From: Pseudorhizobium xiangyangii
Lineage (GTDB): Bacteria > Pseudomonadota > Alphaproteobacteria > Rhizobiales > Rhizobiaceae
DNA: 64,000 nucleotides
Reading direction: 5' to 3'
NCBI RefSeq assembly: GCF_020531965.1
Contig: NZ_JAJAWH010000010.1
Span: forward strand, 1-64,000
The notes below the pieces were generated by a model. It did no database searches, had not been told where the DNA came from, and worked only from the letters and a program-made list of their open reading frames with translations. The translations under genes and the position numbers were made by a program. Below are positions 60,224 through 64,000 of this stretch, one piece after another; position 1 is the stretch's first letter, and each line of letters starts with the position of its first letter.

Positions 60224-61099
60224 TCAATGGGCGAGCGGAGCGCCCCAGCTTCCCCAGATGTAGATGGAGAAGAAGAGGAAGAGCCAGACAACGTCAACGA
60301 AATGCCAGTACCAGGCAGCCGATTCAAACCCGAAATGCTGGGTGGGCGTGAAGCCGCCACGCATCGCACGGATCAGGCAGACGATCAGGAAGATCGTGCC
60401 GATGAGAACGTGGAAGCCGTGGAAACCCGTCGTCATGAAGAAGGTCGCGCCATAGATCGAGTTCGAGAACTCGAACGGGGCGGTCGCATACTCATAGGCC
60501 TGGACGATGGAGAACAGGACGCCCAGCGCAACGGTAAGCGCCAGGCCATTCACGAGCCCCTTGCGATCGTTGTGCAGAAGCGCGTGGTGAGCCCAGGTAA
60601 CACAGGTACCCGACAGCAGCAGGATAACAGTGTTGTAGAGCGGCAGGTGCCACGGGTCGAGGACTTCCACACCGGCCGGCGGCCACTGGCCACCAGTGAA
60701 CTCGACGCGCGAGGCCTGGATCGCCTCGTGGGGGAAGAGGCTGGCGTCGAAGAATGCCCAGAACCAGGCAACGAAGAACATCACCTCGGAGGCGATGAAC
60801 ATGATCATGCCATAGCGCAGGTGCAGCGAGACAACGCGGGTGTGATGCCCTTCGCGGCCTTCCTTGATCGTGTCGGTCCACCAGCCAAGCATCGTGTAGA
60901 GGATGATTGCCAGGCCAACGAAGAACAGCCACGGCGACGCCCAGTTGACACCGAGCAAGTTAAGCTCGCCGCCGTTCAGGTAGCGCATATAGCCGACACC
61001 ACCAAAGGTGATGATGAACGCGCCGATAGCCGCCAAAAGGGGCCACGGGCTTGGATCGATGATGTGGTAGTCGTGATTTTTCTGATGCGCTTCGGCCAT
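60224..61099 (-). CDS. ctaE: Cytochrome c oxidase subunit III
   Basis: This 291-residue membrane protein has seven transmembrane helices and is a core subunit of the aa3 oxidase. EVMFFVAWFWAFFDASLFPH, WAHHALLHNDRKG, TTGFHGFHVLIGTIFL and the C-terminal AAWYWHFVDVVWLFLF carry the conserved Glu and His. Start MAEAHQKNHDYH is the family start. Confidence 0.97.
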   Translation of the reverse strand: MAEAHQKNHDYHIIDPSPWPLLAAIGAFIITFGGVGYMRYLNGGELNLLGVNWASPWLFFVGLAIILYTMLGWWTDTIKEGREGHHTRVVSLHLRYGMIMFIASEVMFFVAWFWAFFDASLFPHEAIQASRVEFTGGQWPPAGVEVLDPWHLPLYNTVILLLSGTCVTWAHHALLHNDRKGLVNGLALTVALGVLFSIVQAYEYATAPFEFSNSIYGATFFMTTGFHGFHVLIGTIFLIVCLIRAMRGGFTPTQHFGFESAAWYWHFVDVVWLFLFFSIYIWGSWGAPLAH

Positions 61100-61125
61100 G
61101 TCAGAACCCCCGGATCATTACATGC

Positions 61126-61143
61126 TCGCCGGAAAGCCGGCGA
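61126..61143 (-). other. Intercistronic hairpin, ctaG/ctaE
   Basis: TCGCCGG-AAAG-CCGGCGA is a perfect seven-base stem with a four-base loop between ctaG and ctaE. Confidence 0.6.
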
Positions 61144-61149
61144 ATCCTC

Positions 61150-61755
61150 TCAAAGTTGCCCATTGGCCGGCTTACTCTTTTCCTGAACCGCCGCAACAGG
61201 CTTCGACGGCTGCGTGGGATAGAACGAGTAAGACAGCGTGATCGTCTTGATGTTCTTGGTCTCTTCAGCCGTGGTGATCTCCGGGTCAACGAAGAACACC
61301 ACCGGCATTTCCAGTGTTTCACCCGGCTGAAGTGTCGTTTCGGTAAAGCAGAAGCACTCGACCTTGTTGAAGTAGGCACCGGCTTCCATCGGCGTGACGT
61401 TGAAGACGGCGGTGCCTGTCGTGGGTTCGGACGAGCGGTTGGTGGCGGTGAAGTTCACCTGCACGGTCTCGCCGATCTTCGGCTCGATGTTCCTGGCAGC
61501 CTTGAAATCCCAGTTCAACGCGCTCGACGTATTGGCGTCGAAGGTCACGGGCATCGTCCGATCAAGGATCGTTTCGGAATACTGCTCGGTACGTTGCGTG
61601 GTGCCGTTGTAGCCGGTCACCTGACAGAACAGCTGATAGAGCGGCACGGCCGCATAGGACATGCCCACCATGCCGCCGACGAAGACAAAGCACACCGCCA
61701 TGATGGTGCTGTTGCCGATGCGCTTGGTCTGATGCGGATTGTTCGTTTCAGCCAC
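61150..61755 (-). CDS. ctaG: Cytochrome c oxidase copper chaperone CtaG (Cox11)
   Basis: This 201-residue Cox11 protein inserts CuB into CtaD. It has one transmembrane helix ([20 protein letters not shown]) and a periplasmic immunoglobulin-like domain with the copper-binding CFCF in VECFCFTET and a further cysteine in [14 protein letters not shown]. The GTG start at 61755 follows AAGGAGAG. CoxF lies 10 bases upstream. Confidence 0.95.
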   Translation of the reverse strand: MAETNNPHQTKRIGNSTIMAVCFVFVGGMVGMSYAAVPLYQLFCQVTGYNGTTQRTEQYSETILDRTMPVTFDANTSSALNWDFKAARNIEPKIGETVQVNFTATNRSSEPTTGTAVFNVTPMEAGAYFNKVECFCFTETTLQPGETLEMPVVFFVDPEITTAEETKNIKTITLSYSFYPTQPSKPVAAVQEKSKPANGQL

Positions 61756-61765
61756 CTTGCTCTCC

Positions 61766-61903
61766 TTAGCCCAGGCCACCGATCTTGACGATCGTGATGA
61801 CATAGAAGAGGCCAACCAGGCCGGCGAGTAGCAGTCCGAGGGCAACGTTACGGTTGCGGCGAGACTTCTTCTGGGTCTCGCTGACTTTCACGGTTTCGAT
61901 CAA
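61766..61903 (-). CDS. coxF: CoxF-like small membrane protein
   Basis: This 45-residue protein starts at TTG, with AGGAGG seven bases before. A basic N-terminus ([13 protein letters not shown]) precedes one transmembrane helix ([18 protein letters not shown]) and a short tail ending KIGGLG. This matches the small gene between ctaB and ctaG in rhizobia named coxF; its function is unknown. The start overlaps the ctaB stop (TTGA), so it is translationally coupled. Confidence 0.75.
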   Translation of the reverse strand: MIETVKVSETQKKSRRNRNVALGLLLAGLVGLFYVITIVKIGGLG

Positions 61904-62856
61904 AGCACACCTCCTACGAGGTTCATCAGGTCTGCCGCGAAGTGATCGGCGAGCAGGGCGGAGAAGATCGCAAACAGATAGAACACCGAATAGGCGAACA
62001 TCTTCTTTGCTGCGATCATCTTCTCGTCGCCATCCGGCATCCGCCAGACGGCGATGGAACAGTAAATGAAGATTGAGCCGAGCAGCGCGGCAAACAGGCC
62101 GTAGCCGACCCCGGCCAGTCCGGTGAAGGACGGCGCGACCGCGACAAGCGCAGTCAGAACCGCGTAGACGACGATCTGGTTCTTGGTGGAACGTTCGCCG
62201 GCGACATTCGGCATCATCGGAATTCCGACCGCGCCGTAGTCACGCATCTTGAAAAGGGCGAGCGCCCAGAAATGCGCAGGCGTCCACAGGAAGATGATCA
62301 TGAACAGGATGATGCTGTCGATGCTGACGCCGCCGGTCACGCAGGCCCAGCCGAGCATGGGCGGAAAAGCCCCGGATGCCCCGCCGATGACGATGTTCTG
62401 GGGCGTCGAGCGCTTCAGCCACATCGTGTAGACGACCGCATAGAAGAAGATGGTGAAGGCCAAGAGGAAGGCGGCGAACCAGTTCACCGCAAGACCCAGG
62501 ATGATCACCGAGAAGACGGAAAGCGTCAGGCCGAAGGCGAGCGCTTCACCCGGCAGGATCCGGCCGGAAGGAATGGGGCGCTTGGCTGTGCGCGACATGA
62601 CTGCGTCGATATCGGCATCGTACCACATGTTCAATGCACCGGAGGCACCTGCGCCGACGGCAATGCAAAGAATGGAAATAACCGCCAGGACAGGATGAAT
62701 GTCGCTCGGCGCAACGACAAGGCCGACGAATGCCGTGAAGACCACGAGGGACATGACCCGCGGTTTCAGCAGTTCGAAAAAATCGCGTGCGCTGGCTTCC
62801 GAAAGGCGGATACCGCCCTCGCCGCCAACTGCATCGTGATTGTCGATCAACGTCAT
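61900..62856 (-). CDS. ctaB: Protoheme IX farnesyltransferase
   Basis: This 318-residue integral membrane prenyltransferase makes heme O from heme B. The [20 protein letters not shown] segment and the second aspartate-containing motif ([12 protein letters not shown]) are conserved. About nine transmembrane helices are predicted. The ATG at 62856 gives the family start MTLIDNH. It lies between ctaD and coxF. Confidence 0.95.
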   Translation of the reverse strand: MTLIDNHDAVGGEGGIRLSEASARDFFELLKPRVMSLVVFTAFVGLVVAPSDIHPVLAVISILCIAVGAGASGALNMWYDADIDAVMSRTAKRPIPSGRILPGEALAFGLTLSVFSVIILGLAVNWFAAFLLAFTIFFYAVVYTMWLKRSTPQNIVIGGASGAFPPMLGWACVTGGVSIDSIILFMIIFLWTPAHFWALALFKMRDYGAVGIPMMPNVAGERSTKNQIVVYAVLTALVAVAPSFTGLAGVGYGLFAALLGSIFIYCSIAVWRMPDGDEKMIAAKKMFAYSVFYLFAIFSALLADHFAADLMNLVGGVL

Positions 62857-62880
62857 TGTCTCAGTCCTGCTCTTGATTTT

Positions 62881-62907
62881 CAGGGCACCGCGCGACGCGG
62901 TGCCCTG
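62881..62907 (-). other. Intercistronic hairpin, ctaD/ctaB
   Basis: CAGGGCACCGCG-CGA-CGCGGTGCCCTG is a perfect 12-base stem. It lies 13 bases after the ctaD stop. With no T-tract on the minus strand it is more likely to stabilise the ctaD message than to end transcription. Confidence 0.7.
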
Positions 62908-62920
62908 TATTTCTTGATGC

Positions 62921-64000
<1,080 letters not shown>

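Overview
The window is a GC-rich, gene-dense piece of an alphaproteobacterial chromosome. Gene content points to the order Hyphomicrobiales, most likely the family Rhizobiaceae. The markers are a CcrM-type GANTC methyltransferase with a C-terminal RAMA-like domain, an APH-fold homoserine kinase (ThrB) overlapping rnhA, a ctaD-ctaB-coxF-ctaG-ctaE-SURF1 oxidase operon running into ispH, a betI-betB-betA choline cluster, DUF1127 small proteins, and an asparaginase of the Rhizobium etli AnsA type. The genus cannot be fixed from sequence alone. Almost everything is ordinary chromosomal content. I see no prophage, insertion sequence, rRNA operon or CRISPR array.

Layout, left to right. 0-13 kb: a ligase-associated MBL-fold exonuclease, a PAS-GAF-GGDEF cyclase, a Tat-exported beta-helix protein, two glutathione S-transferases flanking a LysR regulator, an AnsA-type asparaginase, DUF3750 and DUF1127 proteins, a noncoding stretch holding a candidate small transcript, a quinone oxidoreductase, an EAL-CBS-GGDEF protein and an HdeD-family membrane protein. 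13-17.5 kb: the choline-to-glycine-betaine cluster with its BetI-like operator, then a ParE-type toxin-antitoxin pair. 17.6-24 kb: small membrane and periplasmic genes, a LacI-type regulator, and cysH-cysD-cysN with a divergent Rrf2 regulator. 24.2-26.9 kb: two tRNA genes (Pro-CGG and Gln-TTG) bracketing a small accessory segment with a lipoprotein, a lytic transglycosylase, a glycine-rich membrane protein and a frameshifted DUF1508 gene. 27-30.4 kb: an MBL hydrolase and several small exported proteins. 30.4-43.5 kb: pyruvate phosphate dikinase, SMC, a DsbA-like protein, a DciA-like DUF721 protein, MutY, a HAD hydrolase, CcrM, an ArsR regulator facing a NIPSNAP/ABM gene pair, and a second HAD hydrolase.

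43.6-64 kb: an autotransporter with five 69-residue passenger repeats, a lipoprotein, then thrC, an M16 peptidase, a GNAT acetyltransferase and a membrane-bound GGDEF-EAL protein reading rightward. CsbD, YqgE/AlgH, a DsbD-alpha-like protein and a peroxiredoxin follow. The right end is a long leftward run, in transcription order ctaD (cut by the window edge), ctaB, coxF, ctaG, ctaE, SURF1, ispH, thrB and rnhA, with a Dabb protein after it. The cox genes supply the aa3 oxidase core plus heme O synthesis (CtaB), copper insertion (CtaG) and assembly (SURF1). ThrC and ThrB, the last two threonine-pathway enzymes, sit about 9 kb apart on opposite strands. CysN/CysD/CysH make the sulfate-to-sulfite pathway through direct APS reduction.

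Start sites were chosen from Shine-Dalgarno spacing, signal peptides and family lengths. Many long overlapping open frames here are shadows caused by high third-position GC and were left out. The items most worth a second look are the T-tract frameshift in the DUF1508 gene, the candidate small transcript at 9.1-9.3 kb, the 69-residue repeats of the autotransporter, three cyclic-di-GMP proteins with different degrees of motif degeneration, the ArsR/NIPSNAP/ABM module, and GC-rich hairpins in three gaps of the cox operon.
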